A stretch of 40,409 nt of DNA. It comes from an uncultured Dorea sp. (GTDB lineage Bacteria > Bacillota > Clostridia > Lachnospirales > Lachnospiraceae). The stretch is from NCBI GenBank assembly GCA_910589275.1, contig CAJUTH010000034.1, positions 1 to 40,409 on the forward strand, in the 5' to 3' direction. This document shows, in pieces, positions 32,146-40,409 of the stretch (positions within the stretch are counted from its first letter, which is position 1; each line of letters opens with the position of its first letter). Under the pieces are notes generated by a model, which was given only the letters and a program-made list of their open reading frames with translations, was not told the origin of the DNA and made no database searches. Made by a program: the position numbers and the translations under genes.

Positions 32146-33426
32146 ATGGGAATGACGATGACACAGAAGATCCTTGCGGCACACGCGGGTCTTGACAGTG
32201 TAGAAGCAGGCCAGCTTATTATGGCAAAGCTGGATGTGGTTATGGCGAATGATATCACCGGACCGATGGCGCTGCCGATTTTCAGACAGATGGCAGATAA
32301 AGTATTTGATAAAGATAAAGTAGTTCTGGTGCCGGATCATTTTACGCCGAATAAGGATATTAAGTCGGCGGAGAATTCCAAGGCTATCCGGGAATTTGCA
32401 AGAGAGCAGGAGTTAAGCTGGTATTTTGAACAGGGCAAATCCGGCGTGGAGCATGCAATCCTGCCGGAGGCGGGCGTTGTGACGGCCGGCGAATGCATCA
32501 TCGGCGCAGATTCGCATACCTGTACATACGGAGCGCTGGGAGCATTTTCTACCGGCGTGGGAACGACAGATATTTCAACAGGAATGGCGACGGGAGAGCT
32601 GTGGTTTAAGGTGCCCAGCGCTGTAAAGTTTGTCTTGACGGGTAAGCCGCAGGAATTTGTGAGCGGTAAGGATATCATCATCCATATTATTGGAAAGATC
32701 GGCGTAGACGGCGCTCTGTATAAATCCATGGAATTTACCGGGGACGGCGTTGGAAACCTGTCTATGGACGATCGTTTCACGATCGCGAATATGGCCATAG
32801 AAGCGGGAGCTAAGAATGGAATTTTCCCGGTGGATCAGAAGACGGAGGAATATTTAAAGGAGCACTGCAAAAAGGAATTTAACGTATATGAGGCCGATGC
32901 GGACGCAGTGTATGACGAAGTTGTTGAGATTGATCTGTCAGAAGTCCGCCCGACCGTGGCGTTCCCCCATCTTCCAGGGAATGCGAAGACCATTGACGAG
33001 ATTGAGGCGATGGAGCCGATAAAGATCGATCAGGTTGTGATCGGATCCTGCACGAACGGACGGATGTCTGACCTGAGGAAGGCAGCGGCAGTTTTGAAGG
33101 GACGTAAGGTACATGAGGACGTGCGTGTCATGATTGTTCCGGCGACACAGAAGATTTACAAACAATGTATTGCCGAGGGACTGCTGGATATTTTTATTGA
33201 CGCAGGCTGCGCGGTCAATACTCCGAGCTGCGGCCCCTGTATGGGAGGCCATATGGGAGTAATGGCGGCGGGAGAGAGATGCGTGTCTACCACAAACCGT
33301 AATTTTGTGGGAAGGATGGGACATGTGGATTCCCTGATCTATCTTGCTTCGCCGGAGACTGCGGCGGCAAGCGCGATTGCAGGATACATTGCGAATCCTG
33401 AGAAGGTTGGAGGTGACAGATCATGA
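32146..33426 (+). CDS. leuC: 3-isopropylmalate dehydratase large subunit
   Basis: A 426-residue aconitase-family subunit of leucine biosynthesis. The [4Fe-4S] cluster ligands are Cys302 in GSCTNGR and Cys362/Cys365 in SCGPCMGG. The GADSHTCTYGALGAFSTGVG segment is typical. The length (about 420) and the separate LeuD match the archaeal/clostridial HACN-type isopropylmalate isomerase group, so closely related substrates such as homoaconitate cannot be excluded, but no lysine-pathway genes are here. AAAAGGAGG precedes the start. It overlaps leuD by four bases. leuA and leuB are not in the window. Confidence 0.93.
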   Translation: MGMTMTQKILAAHAGLDSVEAGQLIMAKLDVVMANDITGPMALPIFRQMADKVFDKDKVVLVPDHFTPNKDIKSAENSKAIREFAREQELSWYFEQGKSGVEHAILPEAGVVTAGECIIGADSHTCTYGALGAFSTGVGTTDISTGMATGELWFKVPSAVKFVLTGKPQEFVSGKDIIIHIIGKIGVDGALYKSMEFTGDGVGNLSMDDRFTIANMAIEAGAKNGIFPVDQKTEEYLKEHCKKEFNVYEADADAVYDEVVEIDLSEVRPTVAFPHLPGNAKTIDEIEAMEPIKIDQVVIGSCTNGRMSDLRKAAAVLKGRKVHEDVRVMIVPATQKIYKQCIAEGLLDIFIDAGCAVNTPSCGPCMGGHMGVMAAGERCVSTTNRNFVGRMGHVDSLIYLASPETAAASAIAGYIANPEKVGGDRS

Positions 33427-33917
33427 AAGCATTGGGACATGTATTTAAATATGGAGATAACGTAGATACCGACGTTATCATTCCGGCAAGATATCTGAAT
33501 TCCTTTGATGCAAAAGAACTTGCCAGCCATGCGATGGTAGACATTGACCCGGAATTTGCGGGTAAAGTGCAGCCGGGGGATATCATTGTAGCCAATAAGA
33601 ATTTTGGCTGCGGTTCTTCTAGGGAACACGCTCCGCTTTGTTTGAAGACAGCCGGGGTAAGCTGCGTGATCGCTGAGACTTTTGCAAGGATTTTTTACCG
33701 GAACGCAATCAATATCGGGCTTCCGATTATTGAATGTCCGGAGGCGGCAAGAGGAATTGAAGCCGGAGATCAGGTTGAGATTGACTTTGATAACGGCAGA
33801 ATTTACAACCGTACCAGAGGTACGCAGTTTCAGGGACAGGCATTTCCGGAATTTATGCAAGAGTTGATTGCAGCCGGAGGTCTGGTAAATTATACCAATA
33901 GTAAGAAAGAAGTATAA
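33423..33917 (+). CDS. leuD: 3-isopropylmalate dehydratase small subunit
   Basis: A 164-residue swivel-domain partner of LeuC. GDNVDTDVIIPARYLN (residues 12-27) and FGCGSSREHAP are the substrate-binding signatures. The ATG overlaps the LeuC stop (ATGA), giving translational coupling. The length is typical for the short clostridial type. Confidence 0.95.
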   Translation: MKALGHVFKYGDNVDTDVIIPARYLNSFDAKELASHAMVDIDPEFAGKVQPGDIIVANKNFGCGSSREHAPLCLKTAGVSCVIAETFARIFYRNAINIGLPIIECPEAARGIEAGDQVEIDFDNGRIYNRTRGTQFQGQAFPEFMQELIAAGGLVNYTNSKKEV

Positions 33918-33981
33918 AGGCAGTTTGCGGGCTGCGGCCGGGGGTTTTGGCTGCAGCTTTTCAGAAAGGACAGAACATTTC

Positions 33982-35472
33982 ATGAATATACGATATAAAA
34001 GCACGAGAAATTCTGATAGTACGGTAACGGCTTCTGAGGCTATTTTAAAGGGGCTGGCGGAGGATGGAGGCTTGTTTGTTCCCGAACAGATTCCGAAGCT
34101 TTCCGTATCTGTAGATGAGCTTCGGGGGATGTCCTATCAGGAGACGGCTTATACGGTTATGAAGGAATTTCTTACGGATTTTACAGAAGAAGAATTAAGA
34201 GGGTGCATCAGAAAGGCGTACGACAGTAAATTCGATACAGAAGAGATTGCTCCGCTTGTCAATGTGGACGGCGTTTACTATCTTGAGCTGTTTCATGGGG
34301 CGACCATTGCCTTTAAGGATATGGCGCTGTCGATTCTGCCCCATCTTCTGACGACTTCTGCCAAGAAGAACCGGGTAGAGAATGAGATCGTGATCTTGAC
34401 TGCAACTTCCGGAGATACGGGAAAGGCGGCCATGGCAGGCTTCGCGGATGTGGAGGGCACACGGATTATCGTATTCTATCCAAAGAATGGCGTCAGCAAG
34501 ATTCAGGAATTGCAGATGGTGACTCAGAAGGGGAAGAATGTAGAAGTTGTGGCTATTCACGGCAATTTTGACAGCGCTCAAAGCGGTGTGAAGGCGATGT
34601 TTGAAAACAAGGAGCTTGCAGAGGAATTAAATGCGCACGGGTACCAGTTTTCATCTGCAAATTCTATCAATATCGGGCGTTTGGTTCCGCAGGTGGCTTA
34701 TTATGTATATGCTTATGGAAAACTGCTTGAGCGGGGGCAGATCCGTTCGGGGGAAGAGATCAATGTAGTAGTGCCTACCGGGAATTTCGGCAATATTCTG
34801 GCGGCATATTATGCAAAGCAGATGGGAATCCCGATTCGAAGATTGATCTGTGCATCCAATGAGAATAAGGTTTTGTTTGATTTCTTCCGGACCGGCATCT
34901 ATGATAAGAAGCACCGGGAATTTGTGCTGACCACCTCGCCGTCCATGGATATTCTGATATCCAGCAATCTGGAGCGTCTGATCTATCAGATTGCCGGCTG
35001 CGACGATAAAAAGAACGCGGAACTTATGAGCGCGCTTCAGAAAGAAGGCATTTACGAAATTACAGAGGATATGAAAGCAGAGCTTTTAGATTTTGAAGCG
35101 GGATATGCAACAGAAGAACAGACGGCGTCCATGATCCATGAAGTGTATGAGAAGACCGGATATGTGATGGATACCCACACGGCAGTGGCAGCCTATGTAT
35201 GCAGAGAATATCAGGCGCGGACAAAGGATACGGCAAAATGTGTGATTGCATCTACGGCAAGTCCGTACAAATTTGTTAAGAGCGTAATGAGTTCCATTGA
35301 CAGCAGCTATGCCGAACAGGATGAATTCAGTCTTTTGGAAGAATTAAAGAAAGTATCGGGAAGAGAACTCCCAGGTGCGATCAGAGAAATTCTTCATGCA
35401 GATATCCTCCATACGGCAGAATGTGATGTGGATAATATGGAAGAAACCGTGAGAAATCTGCTGGATTTATAG
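33982..35472 (+). CDS. thrC: Threonine synthase
   Basis: A 496-residue PLP enzyme that converts O-phosphohomoserine to threonine. The PLP lysine is Lys112 in HGATIAFKDMAL; TATSGDTGKAA is the phosphate-binding region and VPTGNFGNILAAYYAKQMG is another family block. It starts at ATG 33982 behind AGAAAGGACAG; the frame extends 57 bases upstream without a ribosome binding site. It follows leuD by 64 bases in the same direction with no terminator, so it may share its transcript. Confidence 0.94.
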   Translation: MNIRYKSTRNSDSTVTASEAILKGLAEDGGLFVPEQIPKLSVSVDELRGMSYQETAYTVMKEFLTDFTEEELRGCIRKAYDSKFDTEEIAPLVNVDGVYYLELFHGATIAFKDMALSILPHLLTTSAKKNRVENEIVILTATSGDTGKAAMAGFADVEGTRIIVFYPKNGVSKIQELQMVTQKGKNVEVVAIHGNFDSAQSGVKAMFENKELAEELNAHGYQFSSANSINIGRLVPQVAYYVYAYGKLLERGQIRSGEEINVVVPTGNFGNILAAYYAKQMGIPIRRLICASNENKVLFDFFRTGIYDKKHREFVLTTSPSMDILISSNLERLIYQIAGCDDKKNAELMSALQKEGIYEITEDMKAELLDFEAGYATEEQTASMIHEVYEKTGYVMDTHTAVAAYVCREYQARTKDTAKCVIASTASPYKFVKSVMSSIDSSYAEQDEFSLLEELKKVSGRELPGAIREILHADILHTAECDVDNMEETVRNLLDL

Positions 35473-35520
35473 GCAAAACGGAGAAAAAAGCAATATGTGA
35501 AAAAAATAACGAAAAATAAG

Positions 35521-35548
35521 TTGATTTTTTTTCTGAGATATGTATAAT
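35521..35548 (+). promoter_or_regulatory. Promoter of pckA
   Basis: TTGATT (35521-35526), 16-base spacer, TATAAT (35543-35548). A small dyad (CACAGAATTGTG) lies in the leader. Confidence 0.65.
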
Positions 35549-35609
35549 ATAAACGGAACACAGAATTGTGTTGTGAATACTAATACTAAGAAATGGGGTC
35601 AAAACGAAC

Positions 35610-37214
35610 ATGGCAAAGATTGATTTAACTAAGTATGGAATTACAGGAACAACAGAAATCGTCTATAATCCTTCTTATGAATTGTTATTTGAAGAAGAGA
35701 CCAAACCAGAACTCGAAGGCTATGAGAAGGGACAGGTAAGTGAGCTGGGTGCAGTGAATGTTATGACCGGTATTTATACGGGACGTTCGCCGAAAGACAA
35801 GTTCATTGTTATGGACGAGAACTCAAAGGATACGGTATGGTGGACTACTGACGAGTATAAGAACGATAACCATCCGGCTTCTGAGGAGACTTGGGCAACA
35901 GTAAAGGATATCGCAGTAAAAGAATTATCGAATAAGAGACTGTTTGTTGTAGATGCTTTCTGCGGAACAAACGCAGATACACGTATGGCGATCCGTTTTA
36001 TTATGGAAGTTGCATGGCAGGCTCACTTTATTCGTAATATGTTTATCAAGCCGACGGATGAAGAGCTTGAGAACTTCGAGCCTGATTTTGTAGTTTACAA
36101 TGCTTCTAAGGCAAAAGTAGAGAATTACAAGGAGCTGGGGCTTCATTCTGAGACAGTTGCCATGTTCAATATTACAAGCCGCGAGCAGGTGATTGCAAAT
36201 ACGTGGTACGGCGGAGAGATGAAGAAAGGTATGTTCTCTATGATGAACTACTATCTGCCGCTGAAGGGTATCGCAGCTATGCACTGCTCCGCAAATACAG
36301 ATATGAACGGCGAGAATACAGCGATCTTCTTCGGTCTGTCCGGAACAGGAAAGACAACCCTGTCAACCGACCCGAAGCGCCTTCTGATCGGCGACGACGA
36401 GCACGGCTGGGATGACAACGGCGTATTTAACTTTGAGGGCGGATGCTATGCAAAGGTTATCAACCTTGACAAAGAGTCTGAGCCGGATATCTACAATGCG
36501 ATTAAGCGCAATGCTCTTCTGGAGAACGTAACACTGGATGAGAACGGCAAGATTGATTTTGCAGACAAGAGCGTAACAGAGAATACGCGTGTGTCTTATC
36601 CGATCGACCACATTGAGAAGATCGTACGTCCGGTATCCGCAGCGCCGGCTGCAAAGGAAGTAATTTTCCTCTCAGCGGATGCGTTCGGCGTACTTCCGCC
36701 GGTATCTGTTCTGACGCCAGAGCAGACCAAGTATTACTTCCTGTCAGGCTTTACAGCAAAGCTTGCGGGTACAGAGCGCGGAATCACCGAGCCTACACCT
36801 ACCTTCTCCGCATGTTTCGGTCAGGCGTTCTTAGAGCTGCACCCGACCAAGTATGCAGAAGAGCTGGTTAAGAGAATGGAAAAGAGCGGAGCAAAGGCTT
36901 ATCTTGTAAATACAGGCTGGAACGGAAGCGGCAAGCGTATTTCGATTAAGGATACCCGCGGAATCATCGACGCTATCTTAAACGGAGACATCAAGAACGC
37001 GCCGACAAAGACCATTCCGTACTTCAACCTTGAGGTGCCTACAGAGCTGAATGGCGTAGACACAGGCATTCTGGATCCACGCGACACTTATGCAGACACT
37101 GCAGAGTGGGAAGCTAAGGCTAAGGATCTGGCTGGAAGATTCATTAAGAACTTTGCTAAGTACGAAGGCAACGAAGCCGGAAAAGCACTTGTTCCGGCAG
37201 GACCTCAGTTATAA
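35610..37214 (+). CDS. pckA: Phosphoenolpyruvate carboxykinase (ATP)
   Basis: A 534-residue enzyme that interconverts oxaloacetate with phosphoenolpyruvate and CO2 using ATP/ADP; in anaerobes it can run in either direction. The kinase-1a P loop is GLSGTGKTTLS (from residue 242), with the downstream LIGDDEHGWDDNGVFNFEGG metal-binding block and the IYTGRSPKDKF substrate site. Full length. Codon choice (frequent GCA, CCG, AAG) suggests high expression. The GGGG-containing leader and a consensus-like promoter precede it, and a clean terminator follows. Confidence 0.97.
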   Translation: MAKIDLTKYGITGTTEIVYNPSYELLFEEETKPELEGYEKGQVSELGAVNVMTGIYTGRSPKDKFIVMDENSKDTVWWTTDEYKNDNHPASEETWATVKDIAVKELSNKRLFVVDAFCGTNADTRMAIRFIMEVAWQAHFIRNMFIKPTDEELENFEPDFVVYNASKAKVENYKELGLHSETVAMFNITSREQVIANTWYGGEMKKGMFSMMNYYLPLKGIAAMHCSANTDMNGENTAIFFGLSGTGKTTLSTDPKRLLIGDDEHGWDDNGVFNFEGGCYAKVINLDKESEPDIYNAIKRNALLENVTLDENGKIDFADKSVTENTRVSYPIDHIEKIVRPVSAAPAAKEVIFLSADAFGVLPPVSVLTPEQTKYYFLSGFTAKLAGTERGITEPTPTFSACFGQAFLELHPTKYAEELVKRMEKSGAKAYLVNTGWNGSGKRISIKDTRGIIDAILNGDIKNAPTKTIPYFNLEVPTELNGVDTGILDPRDTYADTAEWEAKAKDLAGRFIKNFAKYEGNEAGKALVPAGPQL

Positions 37215-37246
37215 AAACAGAATAATTTATAGAATGCTTTCTATAT

Positions 37247-37276
37247 AAAAACAGGCGCAAAACCGCGCCTGTTTTT
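37247..37276 (+). terminator. Terminator of pckA
   Basis: AAAAACAGGCGC and GCGCCTGTTTTT pair over 12 bases around AAAACC; the T tract is built into the 3' arm. Confidence 0.85.
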
Positions 37277-37373
37277 GTTATTCCGATATTCTGTCTCTTC
37301 CAATCCCTTTATTCGACATTTATTTAACAGGCTTGTTATACAAATATCGTGATAGTTAACAAAATATCTTTTC

Positions 37374-37402
37374 TTGACAAATGAAATTTGTTGAAATATA
37401 CT
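37374..37402 (+). promoter_or_regulatory. Promoter of ald
   Basis: TTGACA (37374-37379), 17-base spacer, TATACT (37397-37402), near consensus. The spacer contains a CAAAT-GAA-ATTTG dyad that could be an operator. Confidence 0.75.
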
Positions 37403-37416
37403 AAAGATACAGACGG

Positions 37417-37456
37417 ATATTCTTCATTAAAAAAAATATTTGAATAATATTCTTCA
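37417..37456 (+). repeat. Direct repeat ATATTCTTCA in the ald leader
   Basis: ATATTCTTCA occurs at 37417-37426 and 37447-37456, exactly 30 bases apart, just after the promoter. The second copy lies in a larger dyad (TTGAA-TAATATTC-TTCAA). A regulator binding on one helical face is possible. Confidence 0.5.
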
Positions 37457-37499
37457 ACAACCATTTTAACCATTTATTTTATTTAGGAGGATTTGAGAA

Positions 37500-38612
37500 A
37501 TGAAAATCGGATGTGTAAAAGAAATCAAAAACAATGAGTTCCGTGTAGGTATGACTCCGGACAATGCAAAGAGCTATGTGAATGCAGGACATGAGGTTCT
37601 GATCGAGGCTGGCGCAGGACTTGGTTCTGGATTTACTGATGAAGAATATGTGGAAGCCGGCGCAAAGATGATCGGCAGCGCAAAAGAAGTATGGGACAGC
37701 GTTGAGATGATGGTTAAGGTGAAAGAGCCTCTTCCGGAGGAGTATCCGTTATTCCATGAAGGATTAATTCTTTATACATATCTCCACCTTGCAGCAGACA
37801 GACCGCAGACAGATGCTCTGTTAAATTCTAAGGTTAAGGGTGTTGCTTATGAGACATTGATTGAGAGAAACGGAAGCATTCCGCTTCTGGCGCCAATGAG
37901 CCAGATCGCAGGACGCTTAAGTATTCAGGAAGGCGCAAAGTATCTTGAAAAGCTGTATGGCGGAGAAGGCGTTCTCTTAGCAGGCGTTCCGGGAACACCG
38001 AAGGCAAACGTAGTAATCTTAGGCGGCGGTTCTGTTGGAACGAACGCTTGTAAGATTGCGGTAGGCATGGGCGCTAATGTAACGATCATGGACATCAATC
38101 TTCAGAGACTGGCTTATCTGGACGACATCTTCGGAGCAAGGATTCAGACGCTTGTTTCTACCGACGCGAACATTGAGAAGGCTGTTAAAGATGCGGACCT
38201 GGTAATCGGATGCGTTCTGATTCCTGGAAAATCTGCACCGAAGATCTTCAAGAAGAAATATCTGAAGGGAATGAAGCCGGGCGCTGTATTCGTAGACGTT
38301 GCTGTTGACCAGGGCGGATGCGGAGAGACCACTAAGGTTACATACCATGATGATCCGGTATTCATTGTAGACGGCGTAGTTCACTACTGTGTAGGCAACA
38401 TGCCGGGAGCAGTTCCGAGAACATCTACGATCGCACTGACCAACGCTACTTTAAGCTACGGTCTCCAGATTGCAAATAAGGGGCTGGAGCAGGCATGCAA
38501 GGATAATGATGTTATCTACTCTGCAATCAATACCTATGATGGAAAACTGACCTGTAAGAATGTGGCAGACAGCTACAATGAGGAATACACAGATCCACGC
38601 TCATTAATCTAA
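37500..38612 (+). CDS. ald: Alanine dehydrogenase
   Basis: A 370-residue NAD-dependent enzyme that interconverts L-alanine with pyruvate and ammonia. Lys75 (in KVKEPL) and His96 (in YTYLHLAADRP) are the substrate and catalytic residues; GGGSVGTNACKIAVGMGANV is the NAD-binding Rossmann loop. Length matches the family (about 370). TTTAGGAGGATTTG is a strong ribosome binding site. The sodium:alanine symporter gene 214 bases downstream supports a catabolic role in alanine use. Confidence 0.96.
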   Translation: MKIGCVKEIKNNEFRVGMTPDNAKSYVNAGHEVLIEAGAGLGSGFTDEEYVEAGAKMIGSAKEVWDSVEMMVKVKEPLPEEYPLFHEGLILYTYLHLAADRPQTDALLNSKVKGVAYETLIERNGSIPLLAPMSQIAGRLSIQEGAKYLEKLYGGEGVLLAGVPGTPKANVVILGGGSVGTNACKIAVGMGANVTIMDINLQRLAYLDDIFGARIQTLVSTDANIEKAVKDADLVIGCVLIPGKSAPKIFKKKYLKGMKPGAVFVDVAVDQGGCGETTKVTYHDDPVFIVDGVVHYCVGNMPGAVPRTSTIALTNATLSYGLQIANKGLEQACKDNDVIYSAINTYDGKLTCKNVADSYNEEYTDPRSLI

Positions 38613-38628
38613 TCATACATTCAGGCTG

Positions 38629-38668
38629 GGGGAGCGATTAAGAACAGTATGGAGTCCTTACGCTCCCC
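38629..38668 (+). repeat. Hairpin after ald, possible weak terminator
   Basis: GGGGAGCG and CGCTCCCC pair perfectly over eight bases around a 24-base loop. The downstream sequence is not T-rich (TACCTTTATG), so read-through to the symporter gene is plausible. The rest of the gap to 38826 is A/G-rich with repeated AAAAGGAT-like words and no gene. Confidence 0.5.
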
Positions 38669-38826
38669 TACCTTTATGCCATTGGTTCGGGAATCATGCT
38701 GCATAAAAGATGCATTTTGTGTATGGGAAAAAGGGAATAAAAGGATATAAAATTTAGAGGATAAAAGATTAAAAGGATGAAAAGGGATTCAAGAGGTTTA
38801 TGTATTAAAAGGAAGAGAGGAAAAAT

Positions 38827-40215
38827 ATGTTAGAAACTATTGAACGCATTAATGGGATCGTAAATGATTTCGTCTGGGGCGTCCCGGCGATGATCTGTAT
38901 TATCGGTGTTGGTCTGGTATTATCTTTTCGGACAGGGTTTATCCAGTTCCGCAAATTCGGATATGCTTTAAAGAATACGATCGGTAAGATTTTTCAGAAG
39001 CAAGAGGCGAAAGAGGGTTCGATTACACCGTTTCAGGCAGTGTGTACTGCGCTGGCGGCCACGATCGGTACCGGTAATATAGCCGGCGTTGCGGGAGCAA
39101 TTGCAATCGGCGGCCCGGGCGCGGTATTCTGGATGTGGATTTCCGCACTTCTTGGAATGTGTACCAAATTCTCAGAGGTAACGCTGGCCGTACATTTCCG
39201 TGAGAGAAACGCAGTGGGCGATTATGTGGGCGGCCCAATGTACTATATCAAGAACGGACTTGGAAAGAGATGGTACTGGATGGCATGCGTGTATGCGTTG
39301 CTTGGCGCCCTGACTGTATTGGGAACCGGTAATGCAACTCAGGTAAATACGATTGTTGCTTCCATTGACTCTGCGTTAGTAAATTATGGAATTGCAGAAA
39401 GCGGCGGGCTTGGATTTGTAAACTTATGTATCGGTATTGTAATTGCTATTTTGGTTGCTATTGTACTTCTGGGCGGCGTAAAGCGTATCGGAAGCGTTAC
39501 CGAGAGGCTGGTTCCGTTTATGGCAGTATTTTATATTATTTTGGCTCTTGGCGTAGTAGTTCTGCATGCAGGCGCAGTCCCGGCAGTATTCCAGTCTATC
39601 TTTGCCGGAGCGTTTAACCCGTCAGCCTTTACCGGCGGCGTAGTGGGAAGTCTCTTTATCAGTATGAGAAGGGGAGTATCCCGCGGTATCTTCTCCAATG
39701 AAGCTGGTATCGGTACCGGTTCCATTGCACATTCCTGTGCAGATACGGACCAGCCGGTAAAGCAGGGTCTGTATGGGATCTTTGAAGTATTTGCAGATAC
39801 CATCGTAGTATGTACATTGACGGCGCTGGTTATCCTTTGCAGCGGCGTAGGCATTACATTTGGAGAGGCGGCAGGCGCAGAGCTTACCATTTCAGGGTTT
39901 ATTGCTACTTATGGCGGCTGGGTATCTATTTTTACAGCAATTGCTATGTGCTGTTTCGCATTTTCTACCATCCTTGGATGGGGTCTGTACGGCGCACGTT
40001 GTATTGAGTTTGTATTTGGAACAAAGGTTGTAAAACCATTCTATGTAGTGTATGCATTAATTGCGATTGTGGGCGCTACTATTGATTTAGGTCTGGTATG
40101 GGGTATTTCAGATACTTGCAACGGACTGATGGCAATCCCGAACTTAGTTGCGTTGTTCCTGCTGTCAGGAGTTATGGTGAAACTGGTTCGCGAGTATTTT
40201 GCATCAAATAAGTAA
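38827..40215 (+). CDS. Sodium:alanine symporter (AGCS family)
   Basis: A 462-residue integral membrane protein with about ten to eleven segments. Family signatures include TGFIQFRKFGYALK, ALAATIGTGNIAGVAGAI, GGPMYYIKNGLG and RGIFSNEAGIGTGSIAHS, which mark AlsT/DagA-type amino acid:cation symporters for alanine or glycine. The neighbouring alanine dehydrogenase argues for alanine. A GGAAGAGAGGAA ribosome binding site precedes the start. A terminator follows. Confidence 0.94.
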   Translation: MLETIERINGIVNDFVWGVPAMICIIGVGLVLSFRTGFIQFRKFGYALKNTIGKIFQKQEAKEGSITPFQAVCTALAATIGTGNIAGVAGAIAIGGPGAVFWMWISALLGMCTKFSEVTLAVHFRERNAVGDYVGGPMYYIKNGLGKRWYWMACVYALLGALTVLGTGNATQVNTIVASIDSALVNYGIAESGGLGFVNLCIGIVIAILVAIVLLGGVKRIGSVTERLVPFMAVFYIILALGVVVLHAGAVPAVFQSIFAGAFNPSAFTGGVVGSLFISMRRGVSRGIFSNEAGIGTGSIAHSCADTDQPVKQGLYGIFEVFADTIVVCTLTALVILCSGVGITFGEAAGAELTISGFIATYGGWVSIFTAIAMCCFAFSTILGWGLYGARCIEFVFGTKVVKPFYVVYALIAIVGATIDLGLVWGISDTCNGLMAIPNLVALFLLSGVMVKLVREYFASNK

Positions 40216-40225
40216 GATGGATTTT

Positions 40226-40264
40226 GTTACTGTCCGCAGTTTTTATGTGGACAGTAACTTTTTT
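40226..40264 (+). terminator. Terminator of the alanine symporter gene
   Basis: GTTACTGTCC and GGACAGTAAC pair perfectly over ten bases around a 13-base loop, followed by six T. Confidence 0.85.
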
Positions 40265-40333
40265 GGAAAAATTTTTATTCTAATTTTTACTAAAATAGTG
40301 GAAAAATGCAGTATATTGGGTTATAATAAGTGC

Positions 40334-40409
40334 AACGACCTGGGATGTGCGATAACTCCTGTAATTTTGAACCTACAAAACTTTAAACGGGACTCTTATA
40401 TCTCCGTAA
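40334..40409 (+). ncRNA. ssrS: Possible 5' part of a 6S RNA, cut by the window end
   Basis: A perfect TATAAT at 40322-40327 precedes a non-coding stretch starting CAACGACCTGGGATGTGCG. The CTGGGATGTGCG block resembles the 5' end of 6S RNA (CTGAGATGTTCG in E. coli, from memory), and TTTTGAACC further on recalls Firmicute 6S sequences. No coding frame crosses it. The rest of the RNA lies outside the window, so the closing stem cannot be tested. Confidence 0.4.

Noticed and set aside
32080..32146. T-box or leucine leader peptide before leuC
   Set aside because: Only 17 bases separate leuC from the preceding gene, and no T-box sequence occurs.
31774..32340. Long minus-strand frame with Ser-Gly-Phe repeats opposite the adhesin linker
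   Set aside because: It is the mirror of the Pro-Glu-Lys repeat coding on the plus strand, which leaves stops rare on the complement; it has no ribosome binding site.
1..40409. CRISPR array, phage genes, transposase, tRNA or rRNA genes
   Set aside because: None were seen: no regularly spaced repeats, no integrase or capsid genes, no DDE transposase and no recognisable tRNA cloverleaf.

Overview
The window reads as chromosomal DNA of an anaerobic gut-type Firmicute, most likely a Lachnospiraceae member (Clostridium cluster XIVa: Dorea, Blautia or Clostridium scindens-like). This is inferred from gene content: a HypD glycyl-radical dehydratase, FeoAB, ATP-type PEP carboxykinase, sortase-anchored proteins with PQTGD and PVRTGD signals, a CmpB-family membrane protein and strong AGGAGG ribosome binding sites. 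Genus is not resolved. No rRNA, tRNA, CRISPR array, transposase or prophage genes were seen.

Layout. 1-2540: a small glycine-zipper protein, an AAA ATPase (DUF4143 type) broken by an internal deletion, and an unknown protein. 2595-9835: a co-directional run of NAD-dependent DNA ligase, a divergent ClpX, glycerate kinase, an S8 subtilase, a small coiled-coil protein and a signal-peptidase-II-like protein. 9789-11377 (minus): a D-2-hydroxyacid dehydrogenase and uracil phosphoribosyltransferase. 11503-17591: a yybP-ykoY-like manganese riboswitch and mntP, a cation exchanger, then a gene fusing an O6-alkylguanine-DNA methyltransferase to a radical-SAM glycyl-radical activase, then a trans-4-hydroxyproline dehydratase (HypD) and a hotdog thioesterase. 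17612-21554: Nudix hydrolase, methyltransferase, FAD oxidoreductase, apt and an XRE regulator. 21555-24712: a MITE-like element, an operator-rich consensus promoter, a PQTGD surface protein and a lipoprotein. 24935-29823: ALDH3-type aldehyde dehydrogenase, feoAB (minus) and a CmpB-type membrane protein. 30158-35472: a thioester-domain SpaA-type adhesin directly followed by leuCD and thrC. 35610-40215: pckA, alanine dehydrogenase and a sodium:alanine symporter. The last bases look like the start of a 6S-like RNA.

Physiology suggested. The genes support amino-acid-driven metabolism: hydroxyproline dehydration (HypD with its activase), alanine uptake and oxidation (AGCS symporter and Ald), gluconeogenesis (PckA), and leucine and threonine synthesis. 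They also support metal homeostasis (MntP, FeoAB, CaCA exchanger), purine and pyrimidine salvage (Apt, Upp) and host-surface interaction (two sortase substrates).

Most unusual points: the in-frame MGMT-activase fusion beside its predicted glycyl-radical partner; a ClpX that keeps the ClpP-docking IGF loop but has lost the RKH loop; a 19-base palindrome with an identical loop at two loci; a compound-hairpin repeat with compensatory changes at two loci; and a consensus promoter overlaid by repeated ATAGTC half-sites.
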